A stretch of DNA of 64,000 nt from Siphonodentalium dalli (Eukaryota; Mollusca; Scaphopoda; Gadilida; Siphonodentaliidae), in contig CP136066.1 of NCBI GenBank assembly GCA_032622095.1, positions 93,267,319-93,331,318 on the forward strand, written 5' to 3'. Shown here in pieces: positions 13,301-24,838 of the stretch. Positions within the stretch are counted from its first letter, which is position 1. Each line of letters starts with the position of its first letter. Position numbers and translations under genes: made by a program. The notes beneath the pieces are model-generated. The model made no database searches. It worked only from the letters and a program-made list of their open reading frames with translations, and was not told the DNA's origin.

Positions 13301-13617
13301 ATCATCTTTTATCGAACTAATGTGTTTATGATGTGCATGTATCATATTATAACGTCTAATGTATACGCAGTTGTAAATAAATAAATACTTCATTATTGGT
13401 GGAACGGATTAATCGCGATAAACAGAATGACAATTGACAAGGTGAGCCACTATATATATATACTTATATTCCATGACTGTAATAATCATGTTTTGTGATT
13501 CTATTTGAATATACAATTTATGAGAAAACGTATAACACTTTAAGCAAGAGCATTCTCTATTCCCAACAAATATCCACAGCATACATTAACCTGGGCAACG
13601 CCGGGTAACCCTGCTAG
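10278..13617 (+). mobile_element. Helitron-like tandem unit 2
   Basis: It abuts unit 1 with no spacer: CTAG of unit 1 is followed immediately by TC of unit 2. The internal second 5' end is at 10798, giving a 520-bp fragment plus a 2,820-bp element, the same composite structure as unit 1. Sequence is nearly identical to units 1 and 3; the visible differences are mostly microsatellite and homopolymer length and scattered substitutions. Confidence 0.8.
12913..13110 (+). CDS. 65-codon ORF carried by Helitron-like unit 2
   Basis: Second copy of the ORF at 9573-9770, with an identical predicted protein and the same TATA-ORF-AATAAA arrangement. It carries the synonymous CTT leucine codon where units 1 and 3 have CTG. 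Function unknown. Confidence 0.3.
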   Translation: MEGLFKNSGHSVQSNIVSSDIQENAVSSTRLFRILPILTSDEGFRIDSSTDINNSKSRSVPGICG

Positions 13618-13637
13618 TCTATATCTATATTTGCGAA

Positions 13638-13686
<49 letters not shown>

Positions 13687-16600
13687 GCGTTCTATAGAAA
13701 TTCACAGGGGACCATCTAGATGATGCCAAAGGGGTCTACTAGGAGTAGCTTTTTACAAGAAAGTTAATGGTCGGGGTTAGAATTTTCTAAAGTGACGCAA
13801 TTTTTGTCAGGGGCAGAAAAGGGGGAGGGGCATAAAAAAAATTTGTCGCCGATTGCCACCAAACTTATATATAATCATCCCCATAATATGAGGAATCTAA
13901 TGGCGTGGTTTAAATATGGCAAAAGTCGCGCCGTTCGCGTCAGGGGTGCCCGGAAGGGGGGGGGGGCAGATTTTTTTTCTGTCGCCGATTGCCACGAAAC
14001 TTACATATAATCATTCCCATGATATGAAGAATCCAAATGGTGTGGTTTAAATATGTCAAAAGTGGCGTCGTTTGAGTCAGGGATGAACGGAAGAGGAGAG
14101 GGGCACCAAAACTGATAAAACTAATTTTAGCGCCGATTTCCACCAAATCTATATCTATATTTGCGAATGTCTGTCTGTCTGTCTGTCTGTGTTCTATAGA
14201 AATTCACAGGGGACCATCTAGATGATGCCAAAGGGGTCTACTAGGAGTAGCTTTTTACAAGAAAGATAATGGTCGGGGTTAGAATTTTCTAAAGTGACGC
14301 AATTGTTGTCAGGGGCAGAAAAGGGGGAGGGGCATAAAAACAATTTGTCGCCGATTGCCACCAAACTTATATATAATCATCCCCATAATATGAGGAATCT
14401 AATGGCGTGGTTTAAATATGGCAAAAGTCGCGCCGTTCGCGTCAGGTGTGCCCGGAAGGGGGGGGGAGATTTTGTTTCTGTCGCCGATTGCCACGAAACT
14501 TACATATAATCATCCTCATGATATGAAGAATCCAACGGTGTGGTTTAAATATGTCAAACGTGGCGTCGTTTGAGTCAGGGATGAACGGAAGGGGAGAGGG
14601 GCACCAAAATTAATAAAACAAATTTTAGCACCGATTTCCAACAATTTGATATATGTTCTTCTTCATGATACAAGTAATCTAATTGTGCGATTTAACAACG
14701 CCAAATTGTTGTTTTTGGATGAGAGATTGGGAGTGGGTGGGCACTAAATTTGATAATAAGTCGCCGATTGCCACCACACTTATACAAAATCATCCCCATG
14801 GTATGAGGAGTCTAATGGTGTGGCTTTTATCTGTCAAATGTGGCCTCATTCGAGTCAGGGTTGCATTGAAAGGGACAGGGCACCAAAATTGATGCACAAT
14901 TTTTTTAGCGCCAATTTCCACCAAATTGATACACGTTCTTATCCATGATACGAGGAATCTAATCGTGACTTAAAGACGCCATAGTGGTGTTGTTTGGGTG
15001 AGACATGGAGAGTGGAGGGATTGGCACCAAATTTGATAAAAAAAAATGTTTAGTCGCCGATTATCTCCAAACTTATAAACAATCATTTCCATGATACCAG
15101 GAGTGTAATCGTGTGGTTTAAGGATGTCACAAGTGGGGCCATTCGAGTCAGTGGTGTATAGAGATGAGAGGGACACAACAAATTATATCTATATGTTTAG
15201 TGCCAATTTCCACCAGATTGATACATATTCTTCTCCGTGATACGAGGAATCTTATCGTGTGTTTTAGATACACCAAATTGGTGCCCTATGGGTGAGAGAT
15301 ATGGGGACGTTAAATTTGATACGAATTTGTATACTCGCCAATTTTCACCAATTTCATATATATGCATCTCTAATCTCTAATGAGTCTTAGTGTGTGCAGC
15401 TTGAGTCCGAAATAGGGACGGGAGGGTCACCAAAACTGATACAAAATATTTTTAGTACCAATTACCATCAAATTCAGACACGTTCTTCTCAAATGATACA
15501 AGAAATAAAATCGTGCTGTCTGTCTGTCTTTTTGTCTGTCTGTGTGCGTTCTATATATAACTTCACGCGGTACAATCGAGATGGCACCAAGGCGTTCTAA
15601 GATGGGTAACTTTTAACAAGGAAGATAATGGTGCGGGTTTAAATTTTCTAAAATGACGCTGTTGGTGGGAGGGGAAATTAAAAACATATGGTGAAATAGT
15701 TTTGTCGCTGATTTCCACCTAACGAATACATAATCACCTTCGCAATATGGCGTTGTTCGAGTCAGCGTTGTGTCAACAATTGATTTAAAAAACCAAATTC
15801 CACCAAATTCATACACGTTTTTCTCTAATGATATACCATGAATTAAATCACATTTGGTGTCGTTTGCGTCACGGATGGCGATCGGATATGTACTATCAGT
15901 GATAAGATTGCTATTCGCCGATATCCATAAGTTATATACAGTCACCAGGCCATCTCCATATCATTTTAAGTAGTTGGGCGTTCACATTTCACAATCCCGA
16001 CATATGGTGACCCACATAAGTCACTTGAACAATTATATCTTCTTAACAGTCATATTTATATGGGAATGGAAATCAAGGCATTCACACAATGAGCTAGCAA
16101 AAAGAGATAACTAGAAGAAGCATTAAACGTATAGTTATCATTCTATTGAAGAGATACATATATTCGTGCAAACTGAGAGACCTCGAACTTTCAGAGGATT
16201 GCATATATATAATAACAAAATTTAGTCTGTTCCATTCAATACAGTTTCCACAAAAAGTTAGATATGGAAGGCCTGTTCAAAAATAGTGGTCACAGTGTGC
16301 AGTCAAATATAGTTTCTTCTGATATACAAGAAAATGCAGTTAGTAGCACAAGACTTTTCAGGATCCTACCAATACTGACATCTGACGAGGGTTTTAGAAT
16401 AGACTCATCGACTGACATAAACAACTCAAAATCGCGCTCTGTGCCTGGCATATGTGGCTGATATATTTGCGCAGCAACATTTCGTTTAAACTAAGAATAT
16501 TTAGCCAATATATAGCACCATGAACAGAGGAGCACCTGGAAATTTCTTTGAAACATCTGTATCTTCATGGAGATATGATAGCCAGGTGTCCTCGAGATCT

Positions 16601-16970
16601 TAGTCCAACCCACTAGATTGATTGATACATCTCAATATGTAAAACCCAATTATCATCTTTTATCGAACTAATGTGTTTATGATGTGCATGTATCATATTA
16701 TAACGTCTAATGTATACGCAGTTGTAAATAAATAAATACTTCATTATTGGTGGAACGGATTAATCGCGATAAACAGAATGACAATTGACAAGGTGAGCCA
16801 CTATATATATATATACTTATATTCCATGACTGTAATAATCATGTTTTGTGATTCTATTTGAATATACAATTTATGAGAAAACGTATAACACTTTAAGCAA
16901 GAGCATTCTCTATTCCCAACAAATATCCACAGCATACATTAACCTGGGCAACGCCGGGTAACCCTGCTAG
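13618..16970 (+). mobile_element. Helitron-like tandem unit 3
   Basis: It abuts unit 2 (CTAG then TC), has its internal second 5' end at 14148 and ends with CTAG at 16967-16970 followed by T at 16971. The array therefore sits between A (6943) and T (16971), as expected for one Helitron insertion into an AT dinucleotide. The first CTGT run (from ~13640) is the longest of the three units. Confidence 0.8.
16264..16461 (+). CDS. 65-codon ORF carried by Helitron-like unit 3
   Basis: Third copy of the same ORF, protein identical to the other two, at the same position relative to the unit ends. Function unknown; see the entry at 9573. Confidence 0.3.
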   Translation: MEGLFKNSGHSVQSNIVSSDIQENAVSSTRLFRILPILTSDEGFRIDSSTDINNSKSRSVPGICG

Positions 16971-17254
16971 TACACGATATTTACAGAGATTACATGCATG
17001 TGTGTATCCACCCTAATCGTGTACCAGACCAGAATTGAGAAATAAAGTAAAACTTAACCCTACCCCAAGATAGTGTTCTCAATGCTTTCAATTTTATGCT
17101 ATACTAAACTCGAAAGGTCGCTCATACTAGTTGATAGAATTCATATAATAAATTGCAATAGTTCTGCCCACGGATTATGTAATCTCATCTTCCGTGTCAC
17201 TGTCAATTTCATCAAATGTGATTGCATCAGTCAATATAATTTCTGTGCAACATC

Positions 17255-17824
17255 TTACGAGAATGGTTCAAACAACTCAGGCTGCCTATCGGCCGTCCAT
17301 CCATGAAGTGCTACACCGGGAGTGGTTGATTTGGCAACGGTTGCAAGTAGCCACTGTTTTGCTATCATGTTGGCTCGTTTTGAGTGTAGAATTAAAGATT
17401 CCTCACATGGTGGAAGTGCAGAAAGATCAACTACCTTTTGCTGATTCTCGAACTTCTTCTGGAACTTTACCCACCTAGCTTAATTCACTTTTCTCGAATG
17501 TGGACCATACATTTATAAGGCACATGTTAACTCCTTGATTGTATTAAGCGTGTCACTGTCCAAAACCCAATTCATTCCTAAATAAGCCATGACTTCCATA
17601 TATCTTGATGGTCTTTCCAGCAACTTCCAGTAGTGTTTTTTTTCCTTTTTGGAACAACGATGAAAGGTAATAATTACCTGTGAAGGAATGGAACCCAACA
17701 ACTGCATTCTTCTGTATATTTGGCTGCCAAAATGTGGAAATGGTAGATATTGACCCAGCGTGTCCCGCAATCGCTTACAAGTTGTGGTTGATGTATAAAG
17801 TTGGCTATTCTGCCTTCTATACAT
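17255..17824 (-). pseudogene. Decayed repeat-type protein gene in the left foldback arm
   Basis: An open frame at 17824-17513 contains RDTLGQYLPFPHFGSQIYRR and MAYLGMNWVLDSDTLNTIKE. After a frame change the reading continues (~17470-17255) with FQKKFENQQKVVDLSALPPC, then LHSKRANMIAKQW and ALHGW before a stop. The signature LPPC, then L..H..RAN..A..W, then HGW is, from memory, that of a large uncharacterised protein family repeated in marine-invertebrate genomes; a search should confirm this. The copy is broken by a frameshift and stop codons and truncated at its C-terminal side. A homologous copy lies in the opposite arm at 20077-20498, so the gene piece predates or belongs to the foldback. 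Function is not known. Confidence 0.5.
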
Positions 17825-18349
17825 TGAACACTAACATGTCTGATGCATCTTAGTTAATTTTTACTATTGTCACCACTGACATTACAAGAAATAATGGATT
17901 TTTCTCTCACAAACTTGACATACATAACGGCACAAAAAATTTCAAGTAAAATGTAACTATGGTATGAAAGATGTTTATTGTTTTGATCTACCTTAAAATG
18001 TGTCATACTAATGTGTTTATAAACTAAATTATTCGAAATGGCAACCATTTTTTACATATATCCCGAACATTATTCTCTGCATTTCCGAAAATGTAGCAAA
18101 TTGTGACTCACTTGGTTATTTTGTATGTTAGCTAATCAACTGACAACTAAATGTTCTATTCTGGTTGTCCCATTTCCTTATGGGGTATAACAAATTAATT
18201 TTAAAGTTGCCTCTTTTTGGATACTGGCTATATATTTTTAAATAAATGGGCAGAACTTTGAAATGGAACTGAAATGAATCATAATTTGTGGCTATTCTGG
18301 CCTATTAGGATAAACATTGATCAACGTGATACAGGCTGGAGATCAATAT
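17825..18349. other. Foldback loop, unique part
   Basis: AT-rich loop sequence before the minisatellite. It has no recognisable gene; the 64-codon frame at 17854-18048 (minus) shows no features. Confidence 0.35.
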
Positions 18350-19915
18350 GGCAACCATGGAGTTACCGTGTGGTCATAGGTGAGGTGAATATGTATAAAG
18401 GGAGTTATTTTATGGCCATGAATGATGTGAATAGGTGTACATGATTAGCTATATGGTCATGAATGGGGTGGCTATGGTGAGATGTATATGTATACAAGGA
18501 GTGAGAGTATGGTCACGTGTGAGGTGAATACATATACATGGAGTGAATGTATGGTTGTATGGTTACGATTACCCAGTACAGGTGTACACAATGTGGCTCA
18601 ATGGGCATTGCTGTGGTTTACATGTATGTAAATAACGAGAGTACCAACATGGTCATGTGTGTGTTTATGTATATATGGAGTGACTATGTTCATGGGTGAG
18701 ATGTACATATGTACCTTGTGTGGCTGTATTGTCATAGATAGGTGTATATGTATACATGTGTTGTCTGTGTGATCATTGGTGGGTTGAATGGATAAATAGA
18801 TGTGCAGCTATGTGTAATGTGTATAGGAGTACATGTAATGGCAGTAGTCATAATGTGTATATGTGTACCTGATGTATGCTGAATGGTCATTGACGAGTGT
18901 GTGGATGGTCATGAGTGGATGTATATGCATATATCGAGTGGCTATATAACTATTGACGTGGCAAATATATATATACAGTGGGTGACTCTATGGCCAATAG
19001 TGAGGTGAATATGTTTTCAGGGAGTGACTGTATGGCCAATGGTGAGGTGAACATGTATACAAGGAGTGACTGTATGATCATGAATGTGGTGAATAGGTAT
19101 ACAGAGAGTGACTATATGGTCATGGGTAAGGTGTAGGAGTATACCTGGTGTGCCTGCATGGCTGTATAGTCATGTGTAGGGTGTACGGGTATACATAAGT
19201 GTGGCTGTATGGTTATGGATAGATATGTGTATAAAGTGAGTGGCTATATCGCCATTAGTGAGGTGCATATGTTTACCTGGAGTGATTCTATGGTCATGGT
19301 TCAGGGGTATATGTATATCTTGCATGGCTATTTTGTCATGGGTTTGGTGAACATGTATACAGTGAGTGACGTATGACCAATGGTGAGGTGAATTTGTATA
19401 CAATGATTGACTGTATGATGATGAATGTGTTGAATATAGGTACACAGGGGGTGACTACATGGTCATGGGTCAAGTGTATGAGTATACCTAGTGTGCCTGC
19501 ATGGTGACTCATGGCTGTATGGGCATGTTTGGGGTATACACAAGTGTGGATATATATGGTCATGGGTGAGGGGTACGTATATCAAGTGAGTGGCTATATG
19601 GCCAATGGTGAGATATGCATTGCATATGTATACATGGAGTGACTCTATGGTCATGCATGGGGTATATATGGTGAATAGGTATACGGGGATTGACCGTATG
19701 GCCAATGGTGAGATGAATAGGTATACAAGGATTGACTTATGGTCATGAAAGTGGTGAATAGGTATACAGGGAGGGACTATATGGTCATGGGTCAGGTGTA
19801 TGTGTACACAGAGTGAGTGACTATCTTGTCATTTGTGTGGTGTTTATGTGTATATATGGAGTGACTGTGTGTTACTGCATGGGTTGGTTATACATGTGTA
19901 CCTTGGGTTGCTATT
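18350..19915. repeat. 42-bp minisatellite (~1.55 kb)
   Basis: Degenerate tandem repeats with a consensus like TATGGTCATGGGTGAGGTG followed by AATATGTATACAGGGAGTGACTG. Spacing between successive TGGCCAAT motifs at 18991 and 19033 is 42 bp. Repeats at both edges are more diverged. It occupies most of the loop of the 4.6-22.2-kb foldback. Since 42 is a multiple of three, long His/Thr-rich frames arise on the minus strand; they are not considered genes. Confidence 0.85.
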
Positions 19916-20076
19916 GCTTTCCACAATAACTCAACGACATATTAATCGATAGAGAGGTCATGTCAGAGAGTTCTCCATCTTGATGCCGTTTATGCACGTT
20001 GGAGAAAACGTTAAATGATTTCCCCCTGATAATAGTTAATCAATTTTGATGCTGATGGGCAGGTGATTAAAGTCAA

Positions 20077-20498
20077 ATGTACAGAAGAATGCACTTATTG
20101 GGTTCCATTCCTTCACGGGTAATGATACCTTCCAAAAAGGAAAAAAAACTTGTCTGGATATTTCTGGAAAGACGATCAAAATATATGGAAGTCATGGCAT
20201 ATTTAGGAACAAATTGGGTTTTGGACAGTGACACGCATGTGCCTTATATATTCAACATTCGAGAAAAGTTAATCAAGCTAGGCGGATAATGTTCCCACAG
20301 AAGTTCGAGAATCAGCAGAAGCTACTTGATCTTTCTGCTCTTCCACCATGTGAGGAATCTTTAATTCTACACTCAAAAGGAGCCAACATGATAACAAAAC
20401 AGTGGAGACTTGCAACCGTTGCCAAATCAACCACTCCCGGGTAGCACTTCATGGATGGATGGCCGATAGGCAGCCTGAGTTGTTTGAACCATTCTTCC
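20077..20498 (+). pseudogene. Decayed repeat-type protein gene in the right foldback arm
   Basis: Mirror copy of the minus-strand remnant at 17255-17824. The open frame at 20077-20289 contains MYRRMHLLGSIPSRV and MAYLGTNWVLDSDT. In a shifted frame from ~20290, QKFENQQKLLDLSALPPC and LHSKGANMITKQW follow, up to a stop at 20442-20444. The two arms differ by substitutions and indels and have different disabling changes. The arginine of the RAN motif is glycine here. Product unknown. Confidence 0.5.
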
Positions 20499-21567
20499 CG
20501 TAAGATGTTGCACAGAAATTCTATTGACTGATACCATCACATTTGATGAAATTGACAATGAAGATGAGATTGCATAATCCGTGGGCAGAACTATTGCAAT
20601 TTATGATATGAATTCTATCCACTTAAGTATGAACAACCTTTCGAGTTTAGTATAGCATAAAATTGAGAGCATTGAGAACACTATCTTGTGGTAGGGTTAA
20701 GTTTTACTATATTTATTAATTCTGGTCTGGCACATGATTATATCATTTCATGTCTGATATTGGGAAAGAATTCATGCTTATTGTGGTGAATGTTGTGCAG
20801 CTGTATCCATAAAACTGACAAAGTCATGGGAATTTTTCAGAAATTTTTCACTTAAAAATAATCAAAATTTTAGATAATTTACCCCCAAAAAATCAAAAAT
20901 TTAAACAAAAATAGACTGTACCATAACATAAACCTCCTCAGATACATGCTAATTCCATGATATATGATAAGACTCTGAATTGGTTAACAAAACGGAACGA
21001 AAACGGGCTATTCTGACTTGACAGGTATTTTCAGATAGAAAATCAGTTTTAGGGGGGGTGGGTTAAGTTTTTGGAAATATCTCGGCTTTTTGGATATCAT
21101 TGTTTGTGATGTTGATGTTATTAAATCAGATATATAATGCTGAAAATTTTGATGCACCAATGAGAGCTTTATACCAAAAAATGAAAATTTTATAGGAAAT
21201 CTTCTGGAAAACATTTTTGAAAAAGCACTGCAATTTATGCATTTTTTGGGCATTTTCGGGAATTTTTCACAAAATTTGTTGGATAATATAACTTTTTGCA
21301 CATCATAAATGTTAAGCAACCCAGATAGAATAAATATCTGATATTCAAGTATATTTTATTCAACATTTGACTTATTTTATTGGTTTTCCTGATTAGACTG
21401 AAATTTGCAGGTCAAAAACACCAAAAAGGTCAAAAAAATATATTTTCCACATGTTCCGCCCTGGATACCTCAGTGTTTTGGAACCCCCATGGGACAAGGA
21501 TAATTGGAGATAGCGTCAAAATTTCTACCCTTTCGTGTGACACCACCCTCATCTGGGGGCCGGTCTA

Positions 21568-22157
21568 CTATAGATTTACAATTGCCGTGTTTGAACAGGT
21601 GTACAAGATTATGGGAGGTACACAGGAGGCGTGAAGTGCAATAGACCACTGTATTGTATAATAGAGTAGATTATACCCGTGTACTCATTACCGATGGGTG
21701 ATTGGGTTTGATCAGAATGGTATTCAATATAATACTCCAGCAGCGATTTTGCATGACAACCCAACTAGAAATTGAAATACATCTTAAAACTTGAATTGTT
21801 GGAACAGACGATAACCATTGATGACATATAACACAATGCACGAATGGTTGCGGCGTACTCACAGAGCGATTATTTAAAGGATACAGATTACCACTAATAC
21901 AATTAAACACGGATTACCCATGCACTAGCGATAACATATCAATGGGTGTCTCCAAGGAATATTTTTTTTCATTGGTCAATCAAGTCACATGTTGTAAACC
22001 TATTATTTTATTGGTCACCATGCACGTAAACGAGGCGTTGCAAGAAGTCGCCTTTTCACTGTAAGAATAAGAGTGGAGGTCTATGGTAATCGACACCTTC
22101 TGTGTGCCCCACATAACCTTGTACACGTGGTCAAACACGGCAATTGTAAATCTATAG
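21568..22157. mobile_element. 590-bp MITE with ~75-bp TIRs in the right foldback arm
   Basis: The ends are CTATAGATTTACAATTGCCG and its reverse complement, and similarity continues about 75 bp inward (GTGTACAAG, TTATG, GCAATAGACC). The opposite foldback arm near 4955-4975 (GTACTATAGACCGG) shows the site without the element, so the insertion is inferred directly within the window. TA-rich bases shared by target and TIR leave the exact duplication unresolved. No coding capacity. Confidence 0.75.
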
Positions 22158-22371
22158 TACAGGCCCCAGGGTACCTAACTTTATTACAATTTTCAGAACC
22201 TGGGTACCTTTATCACAAAAACCGGTGAGACTGACCAATTCAGCGTTAGTAATGTTCGTTAATCACCATTTTGTAATGATGTAATGACCATAAGAAATGT
22301 TGACCATAAAATAACACGAAATAATGTCACAAAAATATTCTTACGTAGGATTTGTGATTCTGTTTTTTCAG

Positions 22372-22511
22372 ATGAAATGCCTGAGAACAAGTGAGTTGTG
22401 TTGGGTAGCACCTGTGGCAAGCAGTTTCGGTCGAAGTCAGGCCTCAGTGTCCATACACGTGACCACAGGAAAGAGGATTTAAGATTTCTGGTTGTTTTTA
22501 TATTGAATAAA
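22372..22511 (+). pseudogene. C2H2 zinc-finger terminal-exon remnant
   Basis: A pyrimidine tract ending TTCTGTTTTTTCAG (to 22371) resembles a 3' splice site. From ~22407 one frame reads STCGKQFRSKSGLSVHTRDH, the second half of a classical C2H2 finger: C-G-K, phenylalanine and leucine core residues, H-x3-H. The first zinc-binding cysteine, expected three residues before the visible one, is replaced by glycine, and a TGA lies in frame upstream. AATAAA follows at 22506-22511. This looks like the broken last exon of a zinc-finger gene; the rest of the gene was not found nearby. Confidence 0.35.
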
Positions 22512-22949
22512 AAGAGAATCTTGTAAAATTGCTTGATTTGTTAATTGGTCACACCATCATACACTCGTGTTAAAGGTCCATCTTATGATCTCTTATTGTG
22601 GGGTAACATTTTGAATTCGTTGCATCGAGCCTTTTCCCATGCAGCTGTCTCCAAGAGACCATTTCGTGCATGGTTTTGTTTGATTAAACATAATGAATCA
22701 GTGAATGAATGGGAATAATATGGCTTTAGCCCCGTAAAACGATTAGCGTGAGCGACAGATCTACACACAATCGGAACAAGAGGTACGCTGTCGCGTGGCA
22801 TTTGCCCCCGACCGTAGCAATTTGGATTAAGCATGGACGAAACTGCGGATATCCGAGGAGGTCTATATGACCATTCCAAAAGAAGTTCGTACATAAATGT
22901 TGACTAAAAACCACAAAACAAGCGATCCGGAAACCCAAAAACAAGCGAA
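22512..22949. other. Intergenic, nothing recognised
   Basis: No gene or repeat can be supported here apart from the approach to the 173-bp core repeats. Confidence 0.35.
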
Positions 22950-23865
22950 AAGTTGAAAAAAGGGCCATAACTCTGGCAAAAATCATCAGATCATACCCAA
23001 ATTCGCACTTGACATGTATTTTCATATAACTGATCCACAAAAATACGGGATTTGCAATCGTACCACCAAAGCTTACGCTATCATCTGGAAACCCCAAAAA
23101 ACAAGAGAAAATTTGAATTTTCTAAGTAAAAAAAGGGCCATAACTCTGGTGAAAATGGGTGGACGAGACCCGCGCTATGCACGTAGCTGTTCCCCCATGC
23201 TGCTCTATCACCATACCAAATATCAACTAAATCTGCCCAGCGGTTGCTGAACAATAATGCAAAATGTTTGTACGGACGGACAAAATTCAAAATCTCTAAG
23301 TTGAAAAAAGGGCCATTACTCTGGCAAAAATCATCAGATCATATCCAAATTCGCACTTGACATGTATTTTCATATAACTGATCCACAAAAATACGGGATT
23401 TGCAATCGTACCACCAAAGCTCACGCTATCATCTGGAAACCAAAAAAACAAGAGAAAAATTGAATTTTCTAAGTAAAAAAGAGCCATAACTCTGGTAAAA
23501 ATGGGTGGACGAAACCCGCGTTATGCATGTAGCTGTTCACCCATGCTGCTCTATCACCATACCAAATATCAGCTAAATCTGCCCAGCGGTTGCTGAACAA
23601 TAATGCAAAATGTTTGTACGGACGGTCAAAATTGAATTTTCTAAGTAAAAAAAAGGGCCATAACTCTGGTGAAAATGGGTGGACGAAACCCGCGCTATGC
23701 ATGTAGCTGTTCCCACATGCTGCTCTATCAACATACCAAATATCAGCTAAATCTGCCCAGCGGTTGTTGAACAATAATGCAAAATGTCTGTACGTCCGTA
23801 CGTACGGACGGACGGACGGAGACGTCGACTATATACCCGCCGACTTCAAGTCGGGGGCATAATAA
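22950..23865 (+). mobile_element. Interspersed element with five ~173-bp core repeats
   Basis: The landmark GGGCCATAACTCTGG recurs at 22962, 23135, 23310, 23481 (GAGCC variant) and 23655, spaced 171-175 bp. Two monomer types alternate: one with CAGATCATA(C/T)CCAAATTCGC, the other with TGCCCAGCGGTTG. The higher-order unit is therefore ~346 bp. The 3' part has GTAC/GGAC microsatellite and a terminal hairpin, CCCGCCGACTT / AAGTCGGGGG, then CATAATAA. Arrays of core repeats closed by a GGAC tract and hairpin are typical of abundant non-autonomous elements in molluscs. No protein is encoded. Confidence 0.7.
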
Positions 23866-24838
23866 AGCAAAATGTAAACACGGGGCTAAAACCATGTAGT
23901 GCCAATGAGGGAAATAGAACAGAATGCCTGCATCCCATGCTGTACATTTCTAAAGTTTGTTTTACATGAAGTGCATATACTGGGTACTATATCTGTTGTT
24001 GGAGGCATATCCTGCAATCATCATGACCCGACCCCGCGTCTTCTGAATCGATGGCTTCCTCGACCAAATTGTAGACAGTGCCGCGCTTGGCGCAGTACGA
24101 AAAGCTCCTACATATATAAAAGGGATTAACTTGGGGAAAAGTTGCCAAAAATGTGAAAATAAGAGTAACTCAAAAACTAATTATGCGAATATGCAGCTTA
24201 GAGATAAATTGAAAACGGGCTGATAATTAAAATTAAGATATTATTGTTACACGGGCATATGTATCTATCAGAGAAATGTTTACTGGTTTGTTGAGGTATA
24301 ATTATGATAGTGCATGGGATGATTATGTTCATTAGCACGCCCGCGTGTATACTGCTGGCCAAATATTAGAAAGACGTGGGCCGATGGGCGTTTTATAAAT
24401 AGAAAATTGGTTTTTCCGGTTTATTTAAAAGTCGAACTACGCGATCAGGAGGCCGAGTACGGTAAAAGGTGTAGTTGGGAATTTCAATTTCGTTTAATGT
24501 CCTTTACATTATTATTAATGTTAATTTTTGGTTTGTGACAAGCTATGTCAATTACCAATAAAAGAAATTTAAAAGATAATTTGTAAGTCTTATATTTCAA
24601 CTTTTATAGATATTTTTCGTTCTGCAGCCAACTGATAGTTGTGGTTCGAGACGGCCGAGTCGGCCGCCGGTTCGTTAATTAGGTGCTGGTTGTTATTGTT
24701 ATTTTAACGGAATTCTGAGTTGGTCATTCGCGAAACCAATATATTTTATATTCTATAATTAAAATCATGGGTATATAACATATGATCTTGTTTATGGATA
24801 TTGTAGGAATGCTAATCTGGCCGTATCAAATTGAGCTA
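23866..24838. other. Intergenic with one ~90-bp dispersed direct repeat
   Basis: No gene recognised. Bases ~24699-24790 (TTTTAACGGAATTCTGAG, CCAATATATTTTATATT, ATATGATCTTG) recur in direct orientation at ~25319-25410, on the other side of the palindromic MITE at 24839. Confidence 0.45.

Larger units (their letters stand above)
5652..17016. mobile_element. TIR DNA transposon (non-autonomous) inserted in the foldback arm
   Basis: The left end TTAGGGTGGATACACACATG at 5652 reappears as reverse complement ending at 17016. The TIR is ~30-35 bp. The other arm of the surrounding foldback (about 20735-20765) preserves the empty site, ATATAATCATGTGCC read in reverse complement, where this arm has CTATAA, the element, then TCGTGTACC. 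This defines the insertion. Because bases at the junction are shared, the target duplication could be AT up to TAAT. The element proper is about 1.34 kb (5652-6943 plus 16971-17016); the rest is the Helitron-like array inserted close to its right TIR. No transposase is visible. Confidence 0.75.
4631..22239. mobile_element. Long foldback element, interrupted by later insertions
   Basis: The left arm is 4631-5651 continued at 17017-~17722. The right arm is ~20074-22239 in reverse complement, interrupted by a MITE at 21568-22157. Collinear inverted landmarks are AAAGGTACCCAGG repeats at the outer ends, TCTACCCTTTCGTGTGACACC at 21522-21542 against its complement near 4990-5010, CCCTACC(C/A)CAAGATAGTG near 17063 against the complement near 20690, and a protein-gene remnant near the inner ends. 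Without later insertions it would be ~5.6 kb: two ~1.8-kb arms and a ~2.35-kb loop. The outermost matching bases are TGGTCAnTCTCA. The arms are diverged, so it is old. No transposase was found, and whether it is a transposon or an inverted duplication cannot be settled here. Confidence 0.75.

Noticed and set aside
7102-16000. Repeated 65-110-codon frames within the first Helitron-like array (for example at 7102, 10440, 13792)
   Set aside because: They are reiterated core-repeat translations whose reading frames change with poly(G) length between copies. Only the 65-codon ORF outside the cores was kept, at low confidence.
19170-19705. His/Thr-rich minus-strand frames
   Set aside because: They derive from the 42-bp minisatellite, whose period is a multiple of three, so open frames arise without selection.
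18350-19915. CRISPR-like regular repeats
   Set aside because: The repeats are contiguous and degenerate with no unique spacers, and the DNA is animal nuclear.
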